Source: Methanofervidicoccus sp. A16 (GTDB taxonomy: Archaea; AGJL01; Methanococci; Methanococcales; Methanococcaceae). From it: a DNA stretch of 64,000 nt. A program made the translations under genes and the position numbers. The notes under the pieces were generated by a model. That model was given only the letters and a program-made list of their open reading frames with translations. It was not told where the DNA came from and searched no databases. The stretch covers positions 682,001-746,000 of the forward strand of contig NZ_CP022242.1 in assembly GCF_003351865.1 (NCBI RefSeq), in the 5' to 3' direction. Below, in pieces: positions 1 to 9,481 of this stretch. Every line of letters starts with the position of its first letter. Position 1 is the first letter of the stretch.

Positions 1-1
1 T

Positions 2-154
2 ATTTTAGAGGAGCCTTTAGCCTTTGGACTTTATGCTATCTACGTCCTGGTAGAGATGGAGGAGAAGGAAGGGGGAACTGAACCTCTAGAAAAAGAATTG
101 AGTAATTTAGAAGATGTAGAAAGTGTAGATGTTGTAGAGGTATCTTTAGCCTAA
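2..154 (+). CDS. ef1b: Elongation factor 1-beta (aEF-1B), C-terminal fragment
   Basis: The window opens inside this gene; only the last 50 codons are present, ending with TAA at 152-154. The fragment contains the PLAFGLYAIYVLVEME stretch and an acidic tail ending VEVSLA, which match the C-terminus of the archaeal EF-1 beta guanine nucleotide exchange factor for EF-1 alpha. In M. jannaschii the same gene precedes L22, so the context agrees. Read by eye from the sequence; the missing N-terminus lies outside the window. Confidence 0.85.
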   Translation: MLEEPLAFGLYAIYVLVEMEEKEGGTEPLEKELSNLEDVESVDVVEVSLA

Positions 155-171
155 CTATTTTATAATAAAAA

Positions 172-184
172 TTTTTATAAATAG
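172..184 (+). promoter_or_regulatory. Possible TATA box upstream of the 74-codon ORF
   Basis: TTTTTATAAATAGTA lies about 60 bases before the ATG at 241 and resembles an archaeal TATA element. The region is AT-rich, so a chance match is easy; no clear BRE stands beside it. Confidence 0.3.
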
Positions 185-240
185 TATTATTATAATTATT
201 GATAATTTTTTTGAATACTATAACTCTTTAGGTTATATCT

Positions 241-465
241 ATGGTAAAGTATATAAAGAAGTTTAATGAATTTAAGGAGTTTGTAGATTTTATAGAAAAA
301 AAGGGATATACCCTAAGAGTACGTTATAAGAGAGATCTTGTTTTAGAAATAGGTAGTAAAAAACCTAACTTCCTCCTAAAAAACACAGTAGGGAATGTTA
401 GGGTCTGTTATTTCAACGCTTTAAAATTGATGTGGAAGTTAGGTATCTCAATGATAAAAAGTTAA
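241..465 (+). CDS. Small hypothetical protein (74 aa) between EF-1 beta and L22
   Basis: A 74-codon ORF fills the 320-base gap between EF-1 beta and L22 and ends 10 bases before the L22 start, in the same direction. The product is basic and rich in Lys, Phe and Tyr, with no recognised motif and no signal peptide. The sequence before the ATG (AGGTTAT) is a weak ribosome binding site. The lack of stops over 225 bases of AT-rich DNA and the tight packing against L22 favour a real gene, but I do not recognise the family and a chance ORF is possible. Confidence 0.5.
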   Translation: MVKYIKKFNEFKEFVDFIEKKGYTLRVRYKRDLVLEIGSKKPNFLLKNTVGNVRVCYFNALKLMWKLGISMIKS

Positions 466-475
466 GGTGAGGGGT

Positions 476-937
476 ATGGGAAAGTTAAAGTACAAGATTA
501 AAACTGATCCAAATAAAACTACAAGGGCTATGGGTAGGGCTCTCAGAATATCTAGAAAACATGCTGTAGAGATATGTAGGGAGATAAAGGGCATGAAACT
601 TGATGAGGCCATGAGGTACCTAAGGAGGGTAATTGAGTTGAAACAGGTTGTTCCATTTAAGAGACATGGGAAAGAGGTAGGCCATAAGAAGGGTAAGTAT
701 GGCTGGGGTGCAGGGAGATATCCACAGAAGGCTGCAAGGGAGATACTGAAAGTCTTAGAGAATGCTAAGAGTAACGCAGAGTACAAGGGGTTAAATGTAG
801 ACAAACTTAGGATAAAACATATCTCCTCAAATAAAGGGTTTACTATAAAAAGATACATGCCAAGGGCCTACGGTAGGGCTACACCTAAGTTCCAGGAAAC
901 TGTACACATCCAGGTAATATTGGAGGAGTACCAATAA
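476..937 (+). CDS. rpl22: 50S ribosomal protein L22 (uL22)
   Basis: A 153-residue archaeal uL22, which lines the peptide exit tunnel. The conserved ends GKLKYKI and [19 protein letters not shown] and the internal basic loop [16 protein letters not shown] fit the family. The ATG at 476 is chosen because it aligns with archaeal L22 starts and follows GGTGAGG (466-472); an in-frame GTG at 467 overlaps that ribosome binding site and is rejected. First gene of the long ribosomal run; S3 follows after 19 bases. Confidence 0.95.
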   Translation: MGKLKYKIKTDPNKTTRAMGRALRISRKHAVEICREIKGMKLDEAMRYLRRVIELKQVVPFKRHGKEVGHKKGKYGWGAGRYPQKAAREILKVLENAKSNAEYKGLNVDKLRIKHISSNKGFTIKRYMPRAYGRATPKFQETVHIQVILEEYQ

Positions 938-956
938 ATTAAAGAAGGTGAAGAAG

Positions 957-1592
957 ATGATCGAGAGAGTATTTATAAAGGAGCATGTTATTGAGGCACT
1001 TGTAGATGAGTACCTAAAGAACAGGTTAACTAGAGCAGGATACAGCCATATGGAGATGAAAAAAACACCTATTGGAACAAGGATTATTGTATACGCCGAA
1101 AGACCAGGTCTAGTTATTGGTAGAAGGGGTAGACTTGTAAAGGAGTTGACAGAAACAATTGCACAGGAGTTCGGTGTAGAGAATCCACAGATAGAAGTAA
1201 AACAGGTTGAAAACCCTGATTTAGATCCTGCAATTGTTGCCCAGAAGATAGCCTCTGCCCTTGAGAGGGGAATGCACTTCAGAAGAGTTGCCCACGCAGC
1301 AGTTAGAAGGGTAATGGGAGCAGGGGCTAAAGGGGTTGTAGTAATCATCTCAGGAAAGTTAACTGGAGAGAGGGCTAGAACCGAGAAGTTTATGGAAGGG
1401 TATATGAAACACTGTGGAGAGCCCTCTGAAGACCTCGTTAGGAAGGCTCACAGAGTAGCAAAGTTGAAGTTAGGTATAATTGGAGTAACTGTAAAACTTG
1501 TACCTCCAGATGTTATACTACCTGATGAGGTTATTATAAAGGAGGAGGAAGGCAAAAAGGTAGAGGAAGTAAGTAGTGTCGAAGAACAGTAA
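957..1592 (+). CDS. rps3: 30S ribosomal protein S3 (uS3)
   Basis: A 211-residue uS3. The KH-domain signature appears as [14 protein letters not shown] near residues 50-63, followed by the C-terminal region with [18 protein letters not shown]. The protein helps shape the mRNA entry site of the small subunit. ATG 957 follows GGTGA at 948-952; an in-frame GTG at 948 is part of that site and is not used. The tail is acidic and repetitive ([15 protein letters not shown]), as in several archaeal S3 proteins. L29 starts 12 bases downstream. Confidence 0.95.
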   Translation: MIERVFIKEHVIEALVDEYLKNRLTRAGYSHMEMKKTPIGTRIIVYAERPGLVIGRRGRLVKELTETIAQEFGVENPQIEVKQVENPDLDPAIVAQKIASALERGMHFRRVAHAAVRRVMGAGAKGVVVIISGKLTGERARTEKFMEGYMKHCGEPSEDLVRKAHRVAKLKLGIIGVTVKLVPPDVILPDEVIIKEEEGKKVEEVSSVEEQ

Positions 1593-1604
1593 AAAGGTGA
1601 GATT

Positions 1605-1814
1605 ATGGCAATACTAAGGGCCCAGGAAATTAGGGAGATGAGTATCTCTGAGATGAAGGAGAAGTTGATGGAGTTGAAGAGGGAACTTCTTAAGGAATAC
1701 ACCAACAAGGCTACTAGTGGTTCTCCTTCAAACCCAGGTAGAATGAGAGAGATAAGGAGAACAATAGCAAGAATATACACCATTATGAATGAGAAGAGAT
1801 ATAAAAAACAATAA
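1605..1814 (+). CDS. rpl29: 50S ribosomal protein L29 (uL29)
   Basis: A short helical protein of 69 residues with the typical pattern of an N-terminal [13 protein letters not shown] helix and the conserved [15 protein letters not shown] segment. It binds near the exit tunnel of the large subunit. GGTGAG ends 5 bases before the ATG. Sits between S3 and SUI1 as in other Methanococcales; the 60-base spacer after it is longer than most in this operon. Confidence 0.92.
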   Translation: MAILRAQEIREMSISEMKEKLMELKRELLKEYTNKATSGSPSNPGRMREIRRTIARIYTIMNEKRYKKQ

Positions 1815-1874
1815 AAGTTATATACCACATCTTAATTATAGAGTAAAAAACACTAATAAATTAGAGGTGCAGTG

Positions 1875-2183
1875 ATGCCCGAGATCTGTCCAAGGTGTGG
1901 GCTACCTAAGGAACTGTGTGTATGTGAGGAAATTGCTAAGGAAGAACAAAAAATAAAAATCTACGTTACAAAGAGAAGGTTTGGGAAGTTAATGACCATT
2001 ATAGAGGGTATAGACACAGACCTTATCGATATAAAAGATCTTGCAAAGAAGTTAAAAGATATCTGTGCATGTGGAGGAACTGTAAAAAAGGACTCCATAG
2101 AACTCCAGGGAGACCAGAGAAGGAGAGTAGAGGAGGCCCTTATCAAAATGGGCTTCTCCAAAGATACGATTGAAATCAGATGA
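1875..2183 (+). CDS. Translation initiation factor aIF1 (SUI1 family)
   Basis: A 102-residue SUI1 (eIF1-type) factor that binds the small subunit and checks start-codon selection. The core [34 protein letters not shown] and the C-terminal [11 protein letters not shown] are family hallmarks. The N-terminus carries four cysteines (5, 8, 15, 17; CPRCG then CVC) that could bind zinc, as in close archaeal homologues. ATG 1875 follows GAGGTG; the in-frame GTG at 1872 is too close to it. RNase P protein 1 follows after 7 bases. Confidence 0.93.
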   Translation: MPEICPRCGLPKELCVCEEIAKEEQKIKIYVTKRRFGKLMTIIEGIDTDLIDIKDLAKKLKDICACGGTVKKDSIELQGDQRRRVEEALIKMGFSKDTIEIR

Positions 2184-2190
2184 TGTTCCT

Positions 2191-2481
2191 ATGATAACAC
2201 CCTATAATATACTTAGACATGAGTTGATAGGGTTGGATGTAGAGATTGTAGAGGCATCCAACCCATCATTAGTAGGTGTAAAAGGTAGGGTTGTTGATGA
2301 AACGAGAAATACCCTCATTATAGAGAAGAGTAACGGTAAGGAGATAGTTGTACCTAAGGATATTGCAGTATTTAAATTTAAGTTGGGAGACAATAAGTAC
2401 GTTAAGGTTATAGGTAGCCTTTTAATAGGCAGGCCAGAGGATAGGTTGAAAAGGAAAATTAAAAATATCTATCCCTACTAA
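2191..2481 (+). CDS. rnp1: Ribonuclease P protein component 1 (Pop4/Rpp29 family)
   Basis: A 96-residue Sm-like barrel protein of archaeal RNase P, which helps the catalytic RNA remove tRNA 5' leaders. Hallmarks are ITPYNILRHELIGL at the start and the central GVKGRVVDETRNTLIIE, then KEIVVPKDIAVFKF. ATG 2191 gives the family start MITP; an upstream TTG at 2170 would add seven residues and overlap SUI1. The ribosome binding site (GATGAT) is weak, which suggests coupling to SUI1. Its place between SUI1 and S17 is typical of archaea. Confidence 0.9.
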   Translation: MITPYNILRHELIGLDVEIVEASNPSLVGVKGRVVDETRNTLIIEKSNGKEIVVPKDIAVFKFKLGDNKYVKVIGSLLIGRPEDRLKRKIKNIYPY

Positions 2482-2508
2482 TACTGTTTTGATCTAGTAC
2501 CTATTCGA

Positions 2509-2523
2509 CGAAACTTTTAAATA
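2509..2523 (+). promoter_or_regulatory. Archaeal promoter (BRE plus TATA) ahead of S17
   Basis: CGAAAC followed by TTTTAAATA has the form of a BRE joined to a TATA box. It lies in the 157-base spacer between RNase P protein 1 and S17, the largest gap within the ribosomal run, so S17 and the genes after it probably have their own promoter. A start site would be expected near 2548. Inferred from pattern only. Confidence 0.55.
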
Positions 2524-2638
2524 CTTTTTAAAGTTTATCTCAAAAGGGTTATTTTTAAGGTTTTAATACCCTCCCTTGTTTTTCTTATATATTTCATAAT
2601 CCTATTAGTATTAAAAATCAGCAAATGGAGGTAGTACT

Positions 2639-2968
2639 ATGAGAAACATAGGTATAGATGTGAAGTATCCAGAAAATACCTGTGACGATCCTCACTGTCC
2701 ATTCCACGGCAAGTTGTCTGTAAGGGGGCAGATATTCGAAGGTATTGTAGTAAGTGATAAAGCACCTAGAACTGTTGTAGTTAAAAGGGAAATAACTAAA
2801 TACATTCCAAAGTATGAAAGGTATGAAAAGAGAACCAGTAAGATAGTTGCCCATAATCCACCATGTATTCATGCAAAAGTTGGAGATAAAGTAAGAATTG
2901 CAGAATGTAGACCTATCAGTAAAACCAAGGCTTTTGTAGTTATTGAAAAGATTGAGGAAGAAAAGTAA
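2639..2968 (+). CDS. rps17: 30S ribosomal protein S17 (uS17)
   Basis: A 109-residue uS17, a primary 16S rRNA binding protein with an OB fold. Conserved segments include [16 protein letters not shown], a cysteine-containing N-terminus typical of archaeal S17, and [20 protein letters not shown], then [23 protein letters not shown] 2639 follows GGAGGTAG. L14 begins 9 bases after the stop. Confidence 0.95.
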   Translation: MRNIGIDVKYPENTCDDPHCPFHGKLSVRGQIFEGIVVSDKAPRTVVVKREITKYIPKYERYEKRTSKIVAHNPPCIHAKVGDKVRIAECRPISKTKAFVVIEKIEEEK

Positions 2969-2977
2969 GGTGAGATT

Positions 2978-3376
2978 ATGAGAGGTATTGGTTCAAAAAT
3001 AACTAGGGCTCTACCAAATGGAGCGAGGGTAATATGTGCAGATAACACTGGAGCAAGGGAGTTGGAGATCATTGCAGTTAAGAATTACAAAGGTGTGGCA
3101 AGAAGGCTTCCTGCTGCAGGAGTAGGTAGTATGGTTATAGTTTCAGTTAAAAAGGGAACACCTGAGATGAGAAAACAGGTACTACCTGCTATAATAATCA
3201 GACAGAAGAAGGAGTATAGGAGACCAGATGGTACAAGAGTTAAATTTGAAGACAACGCCGCTGTAATAGTTACTCCAGATGGAAACCCAAAAGGTTCAGA
3301 GATAAAGGGACCTGTTGCAAAGGAAGCTGCCGAAAGGTGGCCTGGTATAGCAAGATTGGCTAGAATAATTGTATAA
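2978..3376 (+). CDS. rpl14: 50S ribosomal protein L14 (uL14)
   Basis: A 132-residue uL14 that lies at the subunit interface. Recognised from [18 protein letters not shown], the [20 protein letters not shown] stretch and the C-terminal [22 protein letters not shown] precedes the ATG. It is packed 9 bases after S17 and 20 bases before L24, so it is cotranscribed. Confidence 0.96.
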   Translation: MRGIGSKITRALPNGARVICADNTGARELEIIAVKNYKGVARRLPAAGVGSMVIVSVKKGTPEMRKQVLPAIIIRQKKEYRRPDGTRVKFEDNAAVIVTPDGNPKGSEIKGPVAKEAAERWPGIARLARIIV

Positions 3377-3396
3377 AACAAAGAGGGTGAATAGAG

Positions 3397-3768
3397 ATGG
3401 TAGCCCTAACAAGATCTAAACAACCAAGAAAACAGAGAAAGGCTCTATTTAATGCACCTCTCCATAGAAGACGCCAAATAATGTCTGCAATGCTCTCAAA
3501 AGAGTTGAAAGAGAAGTACAAAAAAAATGCCCTCCCTGTAAGGAAGGGAGATGTTGTAAGGATAATGAGAGGAGATTTTAAAAACGTTGAAGGAGAGGTT
3601 TTAAAGGTTGATTACAAGTCCTACAGGATACATGTAGAGGGGGCATTTATCAAAAAGCAGAATGGTAAAGAGGTACCTTATCCTATACATCCATCCAATG
3701 TAATGATTGTAAAGTTAGATGAATCGGATGAGAAAAGATTTAGATTCTTAGAGAGAAACAAAAAATAA
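3397..3768 (+). CDS. rpl24: 50S ribosomal protein L24 (uL24)
   Basis: A 123-residue archaeal-type uL24 that binds the 5' part of 23S rRNA. The KOW motif is visible as [21 protein letters not shown] around residues 47-67. The N-terminus [19 protein letters not shown] is the archaeal and eukaryotic (L26e-like) extension. GAGGGTGAAT precedes the ATG. S4e starts 12 bases downstream. Confidence 0.95.
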   Translation: MVALTRSKQPRKQRKALFNAPLHRRRQIMSAMLSKELKEKYKKNALPVRKGDVVRIMRGDFKNVEGEVLKVDYKSYRIHVEGAFIKKQNGKEVPYPIHPSNVMIVKLDESDEKRFRFLERNKK

Positions 3769-3780
3769 GAGGTGTAAATA

Positions 3781-4527
3781 ATGGCTAGTAAGGGATCTAA
3801 AAAACATCTTAAAAGATATCCTGCCCCAGCAAAGTGGAAACTTCCAAGAAAGGTTAAAAAGTTCGTTACTAAGCCTTCTCCTGGACCTCATTCTATAGAG
3901 AACTCCCTGCCTCTTCTGTTAATAGTAAGGGATCTCTTAGGTTATGCTGACAATGGAAGGGAGGCTAAGAAAATTATTAAAATGGGTAAGATACTTGTTG
4001 ATGGGGTAGTTAGAAAGGACCATAAATTTCCCGTTGGATTGATGGATATACTCTCTATCCCAGACACTGGGGAAGATTTCTTAGTCCTATTTGACAAAAA
4101 AGGTAGAATAACTCTGAAGAAAACAGATAGAAATGACATGAAGTTATGTAAAATTAGAAACAAGACTGTAATAAAAGGGGGACATATTCAGTTAAATCTC
4201 CATGATGGTAGAAACCAGATTGTATACGTTTCAGATCCAACTAAGGCGGAAGAGGATGTTTATAAAACTGGCGATACAGTGATACTCTCTATCCCAGAGC
4301 AGAAGTTGTTGGATCATATTCCCTTTGAAGAGGGCAAATTGGCCTATATTACAGGAGGAAAGCATATTGGCGATATTGCAAGGATAATAAGTGTAGAGAA
4401 AAGAAAACTCCACCCAGACATTGTAACACTTGAAACAAAAGATGGAGAGGAGTTTAAAACTATTAAAGACTATGTATTTGTAGTAGGTGATGAGGAGCCT
4501 GTTCTATCTGCATTGAAAAACCTGTAA
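3781..4527 (+). CDS. rps4e: 30S ribosomal protein S4e (eS4)
   Basis: A 248-residue eS4, found in archaea and eukaryotes but not bacteria. The N-terminus GSKKHLKRYPAPAKWKLPRK, the S4-type RNA-binding stretch (KIIKMGKILVDGVVRKDHKFPVGLMD) and a C-terminal KOW-like region (GKLAYITGGKHIGDIARI) are clear. Length is normal. GAGGTG lies 7 bases before the ATG. L5 follows after 12 bases. Confidence 0.95.
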   Translation: MASKGSKKHLKRYPAPAKWKLPRKVKKFVTKPSPGPHSIENSLPLLLIVRDLLGYADNGREAKKIIKMGKILVDGVVRKDHKFPVGLMDILSIPDTGEDFLVLFDKKGRITLKKTDRNDMKLCKIRNKTVIKGGHIQLNLHDGRNQIVYVSDPTKAEEDVYKTGDTVILSIPEQKLLDHIPFEEGKLAYITGGKHIGDIARIISVEKRKLHPDIVTLETKDGEEFKTIKDYVFVVGDEEPVLSALKNL

Positions 4528-4539
4528 TAGGTGAAAGAG

Positions 4540-5088
4540 ATGTCTTACTTGGAACTATGGGAAAAACAGCCTATGTGTAAACCGAGGATTGAGAAGGTTA
4601 CAGTTAATATGGGAATAGGGGAAAGTGGAGATAGGTTGTTAAAAGGTGAAAAGGTCCTTGAAGAACTTACTGGACAGAAGCCTGTTAGAACCCGTGCTAA
4701 ACAGACAAACCCAGCATTTGGTATAAGGAAGAAACTTCCAATAGGTTTGAAGGTTACACTGAGGGGTAAGAGGGCTGAAGAATTCTTAAAAAATGCATTT
4801 ATCGCATTTAAAGCTGCTGGAAAAACTTTATACTCCTATTCCTTTGATGAGAGAGGTAACTTCTCCTTCGGTATTCCAGAACATATCGACTTCCCTGGAC
4901 AGAAGTACGATCCTGAGATCGGTACCTTTGGGATGGATGTCTGTGTAACACTTGAAAAACCTGGATATAGGGTTAAAAGAAGGAAAATCAGTAGAAGTAG
5001 AATCCCAAAGAGACACCAGGTAAAGAAGGAGGAGGCTATTGAGTATATAAAAACAACCTTTAATATCGATATAGTGGAAGAAGAATAA
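4540..5088 (+). CDS. rpl5: 50S ribosomal protein L5 (uL5)
   Basis: A 182-residue uL5 that contacts 5S rRNA and P-site tRNA. Conserved parts are [38 protein letters not shown] and the glycine-rich [19 protein letters not shown]. The ATG at 4540 matches family starts and follows AGGTGA at 4529-4534; an in-frame GTG at 4531 overlaps that site. S14 follows after 13 bases. Confidence 0.95.
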   Translation: MSYLELWEKQPMCKPRIEKVTVNMGIGESGDRLLKGEKVLEELTGQKPVRTRAKQTNPAFGIRKKLPIGLKVTLRGKRAEEFLKNAFIAFKAAGKTLYSYSFDERGNFSFGIPEHIDFPGQKYDPEIGTFGMDVCVTLEKPGYRVKRRKISRSRIPKRHQVKKEEAIEYIKTTFNIDIVEEE

Positions 5089-5101
5089 AGAAGGTGAAAA
5101 T

Positions 5102-5254
5102 ATGGTAGAGATTGAAGAGAAAAGGCAAAATCAGAGAGTATGTAAAAGATGTGGAAGGAAGGTAAGGGGAATAATTAGGAAGTACGGTTTGTATCTATGT
5201 AGGCAGTGTTTTAGAGAGGTGGCTCCTCAGTTAGGATTTAAAAAACTGGATTAA
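5102..5254 (+). CDS. rps14: 30S ribosomal protein S14 (uS14), zinc-binding form
   Basis: A 50-residue uS14. Four cysteines at residues 14, 17, 33 and 36 (CKRC then CRQC) form the zinc ribbon of the C+ type. GGTGAAA stands before the ATG, and the gene lies in the usual slot between L5 and S8. Read directly from the sequence. Confidence 0.95.
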   Translation: MVEIEEKRQNQRVCKRCGRKVRGIIRKYGLYLCRQCFREVAPQLGFKKLD

Positions 5255-5275
5255 AAAAATTTTGGAGGTAGGAAT

Positions 5276-5668
5276 ATGAGTCTAATGGACCCTCTTGCAA
5301 ATGCATTAAACCATCTCTCCAACTGTGAGAGGGTGGGTAAAAAAGTAGTTTATATAAAACCAGCCTCTAAGTTGATAGGAAGAGTATTGAAAGTTATGCA
5401 GGATAACGGATATATTGGAAATTTTGAATACATAGAGGATGGTAGGGGAGGAATATATAAGGTGGAACTAATAGGTAAGATAAACAAGTGTGGTGCAATT
5501 AAACCGAGATACGCTGTTAAAAAGAACGAATTTGAAAAGTTTGAAAAGAGATACCTCCCTGCAAAGGGATTCGGTCTCTTAATTGTAAGTACTCCTGAGG
5601 GATTGATGACCCACGAGGAGGCTAAGACAAAGGGTGTTGGTGGTAGACTGATCTCCTACGTCTATTAA
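5276..5668 (+). CDS. rps8: 30S ribosomal protein S8 (uS8)
   Basis: A 130-residue uS8, a primary binder of 16S rRNA helix 21. The start [21 protein letters not shown] and the C-terminal half with [21 protein letters not shown] and GGRLISYVY fit archaeal S8. GGAGGTAGGA precedes the ATG. A 69-base spacer separates it from L6. Confidence 0.95.
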   Translation: MSLMDPLANALNHLSNCERVGKKVVYIKPASKLIGRVLKVMQDNGYIGNFEYIEDGRGGIYKVELIGKINKCGAIKPRYAVKKNEFEKFEKRYLPAKGFGLLIVSTPEGLMTHEEAKTKGVGGRLISYVY

Positions 5669-5737
5669 ATCTCTTCTATTATATTCATTAAAAAAATTAT
5701 AATAATTAAAATAATTAAAAATTTAAAAGGAGATACT

Positions 5738-6286
5738 ATGCCAGTTGCTGCAGTTATTAGGAAGGAGATTGAGATACCAGAGAACGTATCTGTGGAGATC
5801 AACGGTGATGAGGTTATAGTGAGATCTGGAGATAAGGAGTTAAGGAGAGTACTTTCGTATCCAAACGTTACTATAAAAACAGAGGGGAACAAGGTAATTG
5901 TAGAGAGTTTATTCCCAAGGAAGAAACACGCCGCTATGGTAGGGACTTTTGCAGCCCATATTAAAAACATGATAAAGGGCGTAACAGAGGGGTTTGAATA
6001 CAAGTTGAAGATAAGGTACTCTCACTTCCCTATGAAGGTTACTGTCAAAGGTAATGAGGTAATAATAGACAACTTCTTAGGTGAAAAACACCCGAGGAGG
6101 GCAAAGATCTTAGATGGTGTAACAGTTAAGGTCAGTGGTGAGGATATAATTGTAAAGGGGATAGATAAGGAGAAGACAGGGCAAACTGCTGCAAACATTG
6201 AACAGGCTACAAAGGTTAAAGGAAGGGATATTAGGGTATTCCAAGATGGTATCTACATCGTCGAGAAGGCTGGAAAAACGATCTAA
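5738..6286 (+). CDS. rpl6: 50S ribosomal protein L6 (uL6)
   Basis: A 182-residue uL6 with the family's two similar domains; the second is marked by [20 protein letters not shown] and the end by [17 protein letters not shown]. It sits near the sarcin-ricin loop and factor-binding site. The ATG follows AAAAGGAGAT. A 69-base AT-rich spacer before it could hold an internal promoter, but none is distinct. L32e follows after 9 bases. Confidence 0.95.
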   Translation: MPVAAVIRKEIEIPENVSVEINGDEVIVRSGDKELRRVLSYPNVTIKTEGNKVIVESLFPRKKHAAMVGTFAAHIKNMIKGVTEGFEYKLKIRYSHFPMKVTVKGNEVIIDNFLGEKHPRRAKILDGVTVKVSGEDIIVKGIDKEKTGQTAANIEQATKVKGRDIRVFQDGIYIVEKAGKTI

Positions 6287-6295
6287 GGTGATCCT

Positions 6296-6739
6296 ATGAG
6301 TAAGAGTAGGCTTCTAAGGTTAAAATTTAAGATGAAACAGAAAAGACCTAAATTTAGGAGACAGGAGTGGCACAGACATAAAAGGTTAGGTACCTCTTGG
6401 AGGAGACCTAAGGGCCTACAGAGTAGTATGAGAAAACAGTTGAAGGGTAGACCTGCTATAGTTAAGATAGGTTATAGATCCCCAGCTGCAGTTAGAGGAT
6501 TGCATCCCTCAGGACTTGAGGATGTCCTAGTACACAACGTAAAGGAGTTGGAGAAGTTAGATCCTCAAACCCAGGGGGCGAGAATAGCCTCTACAGTAAG
6601 TAGGAGGAAGAGGATTGAAATAGTAAAGAGGGCTCAGGAGTTAGGTATAAGGATTTTAAATATATCAGAGGAGAAAATTACCGAACTCCTTAACTACAAT
6701 AAGGAAAGTAAGAATGAAGATGATGAAAGTAAGGAGTAA
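6296..6739 (+). CDS. rpl32e: 50S ribosomal protein L32e (eL32)
   Basis: A 147-residue eL32, specific to archaea and eukaryotes. The signature FRRQEWHRHKRLGTSWRRPKG near residues 20-40 and GYRSPAAVRGLHPSGLEDVLVH are diagnostic. The last 15 residues are acidic and polar and vary in the family. AAGGTGAT lies before the ATG. L19e begins 12 bases after the stop. Confidence 0.95.
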   Translation: MSKSRLLRLKFKMKQKRPKFRRQEWHRHKRLGTSWRRPKGLQSSMRKQLKGRPAIVKIGYRSPAAVRGLHPSGLEDVLVHNVKELEKLDPQTQGARIASTVSRRKRIEIVKRAQELGIRILNISEEKITELLNYNKESKNEDDESKE

Positions 6740-6751
6740 TTAGGTGATAGT

Positions 6752-7204
6752 ATGGACGTATCAACCCAGAGAAGGATGGCTGCAGATATACTGGACTGTG
6801 GTATTGAGAGGGTATGGATAGATCCTGAGCACCTAGATAGAGTCAAGATGGCTATTACAAAGGACGATATTAGACAGTTGATCAAAGAGGGAATAATAGT
6901 TAAGAAACAGAAGAAGGGTATAAGTAGTGCAAGATCTAAGAAGTTGAAGGAGCAGAAGAAGAAGGGTAGGAGGAGAGGTCCTGGTTCAAGAAAAGGTGCT
7001 AAGGGAGCCAGAACACCTAAGAAGAGAAAGTGGATAAACACAATAAGACCTCTAAGAAGGATGCTAAGAGAACTTAGAGACAGTGGTATGATAGATAGGA
7101 GTACCTATAGAATGTTGTATAGAATGGCCAAGGGTGGAGCCTTCAGAAGTAGAAGCCACCTTAAGTTATATCTAGAGGAACATGAACTGTTGATAAAGGA
7201 GTAA
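6752..7204 (+). CDS. rpl19e: 50S ribosomal protein L19e (eL19)
   Basis: A 150-residue eL19, a very basic protein that bridges the subunits. [22 protein letters not shown] opens the protein and the Arg-Lys-rich middle ([18 protein letters not shown]) and [17 protein letters not shown] close it, as in the family. AGGTGATAGT precedes the ATG. Confidence 0.95.
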   Translation: MDVSTQRRMAADILDCGIERVWIDPEHLDRVKMAITKDDIRQLIKEGIIVKKQKKGISSARSKKLKEQKKKGRRRGPGSRKGAKGARTPKKRKWINTIRPLRRMLRELRDSGMIDRSTYRMLYRMAKGGAFRSRSHLKLYLEEHELLIKE

Positions 7205-7227
7205 ATAATAGTTAAGGAGGGAGAAAC

Positions 7228-7812
7228 ATGGCACATGGTGCTAAGTACAGAGTTCCCTTTAGAAGGAGAAGAGAGGGAAAAACAGATTACAGGAGGAGAT
7301 TGAGACTTTTACTCTCAAAAAAACCTAGGCTTGTAGTTAGAAAATCCCTAAATAACATAATAGTTCAGATCGTAGAGTACGACGAGAAGGGAGATAGGGT
7401 TGTAGTCTCAGCCCATACAAGGGAACTTTTAAAATTAGGATACAAGGGACACCGTGGAAATCTACCTGCAGCCTATCTAGTAGGATACCTCATTGGTAAA
7501 AAGGCACTTAAGAAGGGATATAATGAGGCAATCTTGGATATAGGACTACATGGTGCTACAAAGGGGGCTGCAGTTTTTGCCGTACTTAAGGGTGCCCTAG
7601 ATGCTGGGATGGATATACCTCATGGGGAGAGTATTCTCCCAGATGAGGAGAGAATTAGGGGAGAGCACATTAGGAGGTATGCCCAGTTGTTAAAGGAGGA
7701 GGACGAGGAGAAGTATAAGAGACAGTTTTCAAAGTACCTAGAAAATGGATTACCTCCTGAGAATCTACCTGAACACTTTGAGGAGATAAAAGAGAAAATA
7801 GAAAAATTATAA
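7228..7812 (+). CDS. rpl18: 50S ribosomal protein L18 (uL18)
   Basis: A 194-residue archaeal and eukaryotic-type uL18 (L5e-like), longer than the bacterial form. It binds 5S rRNA. Visible markers are [39 protein letters not shown] and [21 protein letters not shown] strong AAGGAGGGAG ribosome binding site precedes the ATG. S5 starts 16 bases downstream. Confidence 0.95.
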   Translation: MAHGAKYRVPFRRRREGKTDYRRRLRLLLSKKPRLVVRKSLNNIIVQIVEYDEKGDRVVVSAHTRELLKLGYKGHRGNLPAAYLVGYLIGKKALKKGYNEAILDIGLHGATKGAAVFAVLKGALDAGMDIPHGESILPDEERIRGEHIRRYAQLLKEEDEEKYKRQFSKYLENGLPPENLPEHFEEIKEKIEKL

Positions 7813-7828
7813 TTAAAAGGTGAAAAAC

Positions 7829-8497
7829 ATGAGTATGGATAGAAAGAGGTTTAATCTAGAGGCCTGGGAACCTAGGACCCAGGTAGGAAGGATGGTTAAA
7901 GAGGGCGAGATTACAGATATCGACTACATATTGGATAAGGGATTACCTATCTTGGAACCTGAGATAGTGGATGCCCTCCTTCCAGATATAACAGAGGAGG
8001 TTATAGACGTTGCCCTAGTTCAGAGGATGCACAAGTCAGGTAGGAGGGCAAGGTTCAGGGCTACAGTGGTGGTAGGTAATAAGAACGGATACGTTGGAGT
8101 AGGTATGGGGAAGGCTAAGGAGGTAGGACCTGCAATTAGAAAGGCAATTGCCCAGGCGAAGTTGTCCATAATTAGGGTGAAAAAGGGATGTGGATCCTGG
8201 GAGTGTGGATGTGGAAGACCTCACTCCATCCCATACGCTGTAAGGGGCAGATGCTCCAGTGTTAAGATAGAGATACTCCCTGCTCCAAGGGGAGTGGGAC
8301 TTGTTGCAGGAGATGTTGCCAAAACTGTACTTGGATTGGCAGGTATAAAGGATGTTTGGACAAAGACCTTTGGAGATACGAGAACAACATACAACTTCGC
8401 TATGGCTACCTTTGACGCCCTCAACAAGTTGAACCGTGTCAGATACCAACCAGAGCATAAAAAACTCCTTGGTATTGCAGAGGGTAGGACATTCTAA
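7829..8497 (+). CDS. rps5: 30S ribosomal protein S5 (uS5)
   Basis: A 222-residue uS5, involved in translational fidelity. The double-stranded RNA-binding fold appears as [32 protein letters not shown] (residues about 72-103, given here by its span), and [12 protein letters not shown] is the archaeal cysteine-bearing insert. AAGGTGA at 7817-7823 fits ATG 7829 or ATG 7835; the GTG at 7820 is inside the site. L30 begins 9 bases after the stop. Confidence 0.94.
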   Translation: MSMDRKRFNLEAWEPRTQVGRMVKEGEITDIDYILDKGLPILEPEIVDALLPDITEEVIDVALVQRMHKSGRRARFRATVVVGNKNGYVGVGMGKAKEVGPAIRKAIAQAKLSIIRVKKGCGSWECGCGRPHSIPYAVRGRCSSVKIEILPAPRGVGLVAGDVAKTVLGLAGIKDVWTKTFGDTRTTYNFAMATFDALNKLNRVRYQPEHKKLLGIAEGRTF

Positions 8498-8506
8498 GGT
8501 GATAAT

Positions 8507-8971
8507 ATGGCTTATGCAGTTGTGCGAGTTAGGGGTAGGGTAGGAGTTAGAGGAGATATTAGTGATACCCTTAAGATGCTTAGACTCCACAGGGTAAATC
8601 ACTGTGTAATAGTACCAGAGACAGATACTTACAAAGGTATGCTTGAGAAGGTTAAGGATTACGTAACCTATGGAGAGATAGATAAAGATACCTTGATAAA
8701 GTTGATCCTCAAGAGGGGGAGGTTACCTGGAGATAGGAGAATAAGTGAGGAGAAGATAGAGGAGTTAATGGGGATGTCTGTTGAAGAGTTATCTGAGAAG
8801 ATAATAAAGGGAGAGATACTCTTAAAGAATACACCTTTAAAACCTGTATTTAGACTCCATCCTCCAAGAAAGGGGTACGACAAGGCAGGTATAAAGAAGC
8901 CCTTCTCAGTAGGAGGTGCTCTCGGATACAGAGGTAGGGAGATAAACAAACTGTTAGAGAGGATGATGTAA
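8507..8971 (+). CDS. rpl30: 50S ribosomal protein L30 (uL30)
   Basis: A 154-residue archaeal-length uL30, nearly three times the bacterial protein. [16 protein letters not shown] at the start, [20 protein letters not shown] and the C-terminal [16 protein letters not shown] with [13 protein letters not shown] are conserved. AGGTGATA precedes the ATG. L15 follows after 12 bases. Confidence 0.95.
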   Translation: MAYAVVRVRGRVGVRGDISDTLKMLRLHRVNHCVIVPETDTYKGMLEKVKDYVTYGEIDKDTLIKLILKRGRLPGDRRISEEKIEELMGMSVEELSEKIIKGEILLKNTPLKPVFRLHPPRKGYDKAGIKKPFSVGGALGYRGREINKLLERMM

Positions 8972-8983
8972 AAAGGTGGTAAC

Positions 8984-9415
8984 ATGATAAGAAAACGTAG
9001 AAAGATCAGAAAGTTAAGGGGCAGTAGAACCTGTGGATACGGATCCCACAAGAAACACAGAGGAGCTGGAAACAGAGGAGGTAGAGGAATGGCAGGAGGA
9101 CACAAACACAAGTGGATCCATATTGTAAAGTATAAACCAGATCACTTTGGAAAGTATGGATTCACAAGACATCCATCCCTCGTTAAAGAGTTAAGGACTA
9201 TAAACTTAGGAGAGATCGATGAACTGGTACATAAGAATAGAGACATGTTTAAGGTAGAGGATGGAAAGATCGTCGTAGATGTAACAGAACTTAACTACGA
9301 GAAGGTTTTAGGAAAGGGTAAGATATCCTGTCCAATGATAATAAAGGCGATAGAGTTCTCAGAGAAGGCTAAGGAAAAAATAGAGTCTGCAGGTGGGGAA
9401 CCTGTTGAGTTGTAA
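8984..9415 (+). CDS. rpl15: 50S ribosomal protein L15 (uL15)
   Basis: A 143-residue uL15. The glycine-rich KLRGSRTCGYGSHKKHRGAG and GNRGGRGMAGGHKHKW near the start and the C-terminal GKGKISCPMIIKAIEFSEKA identify it. AAAGGTGGT precedes the ATG. T-rich DNA follows the stop (9416-9440) and could end transcription before secY, which has a 119-base leader. Confidence 0.94.
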   Translation: MIRKRRKIRKLRGSRTCGYGSHKKHRGAGNRGGRGMAGGHKHKWIHIVKYKPDHFGKYGFTRHPSLVKELRTINLGEIDELVHKNRDMFKVEDGKIVVDVTELNYEKVLGKGKISCPMIIKAIEFSEKAKEKIESAGGEPVEL

Positions 9416-9481
9416 TTATTTTTCCATTTTTTAATAATTTTAATAAAAATTATAATAATCATAAATTATAGTAAAAAATCC

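Noticed and set aside
8036-8602. A 188-codon ORF on the minus strand over S5 and L30
   Set aside because: It lies fully opposite well-conserved ribosomal protein genes and its translation has no sensible composition.
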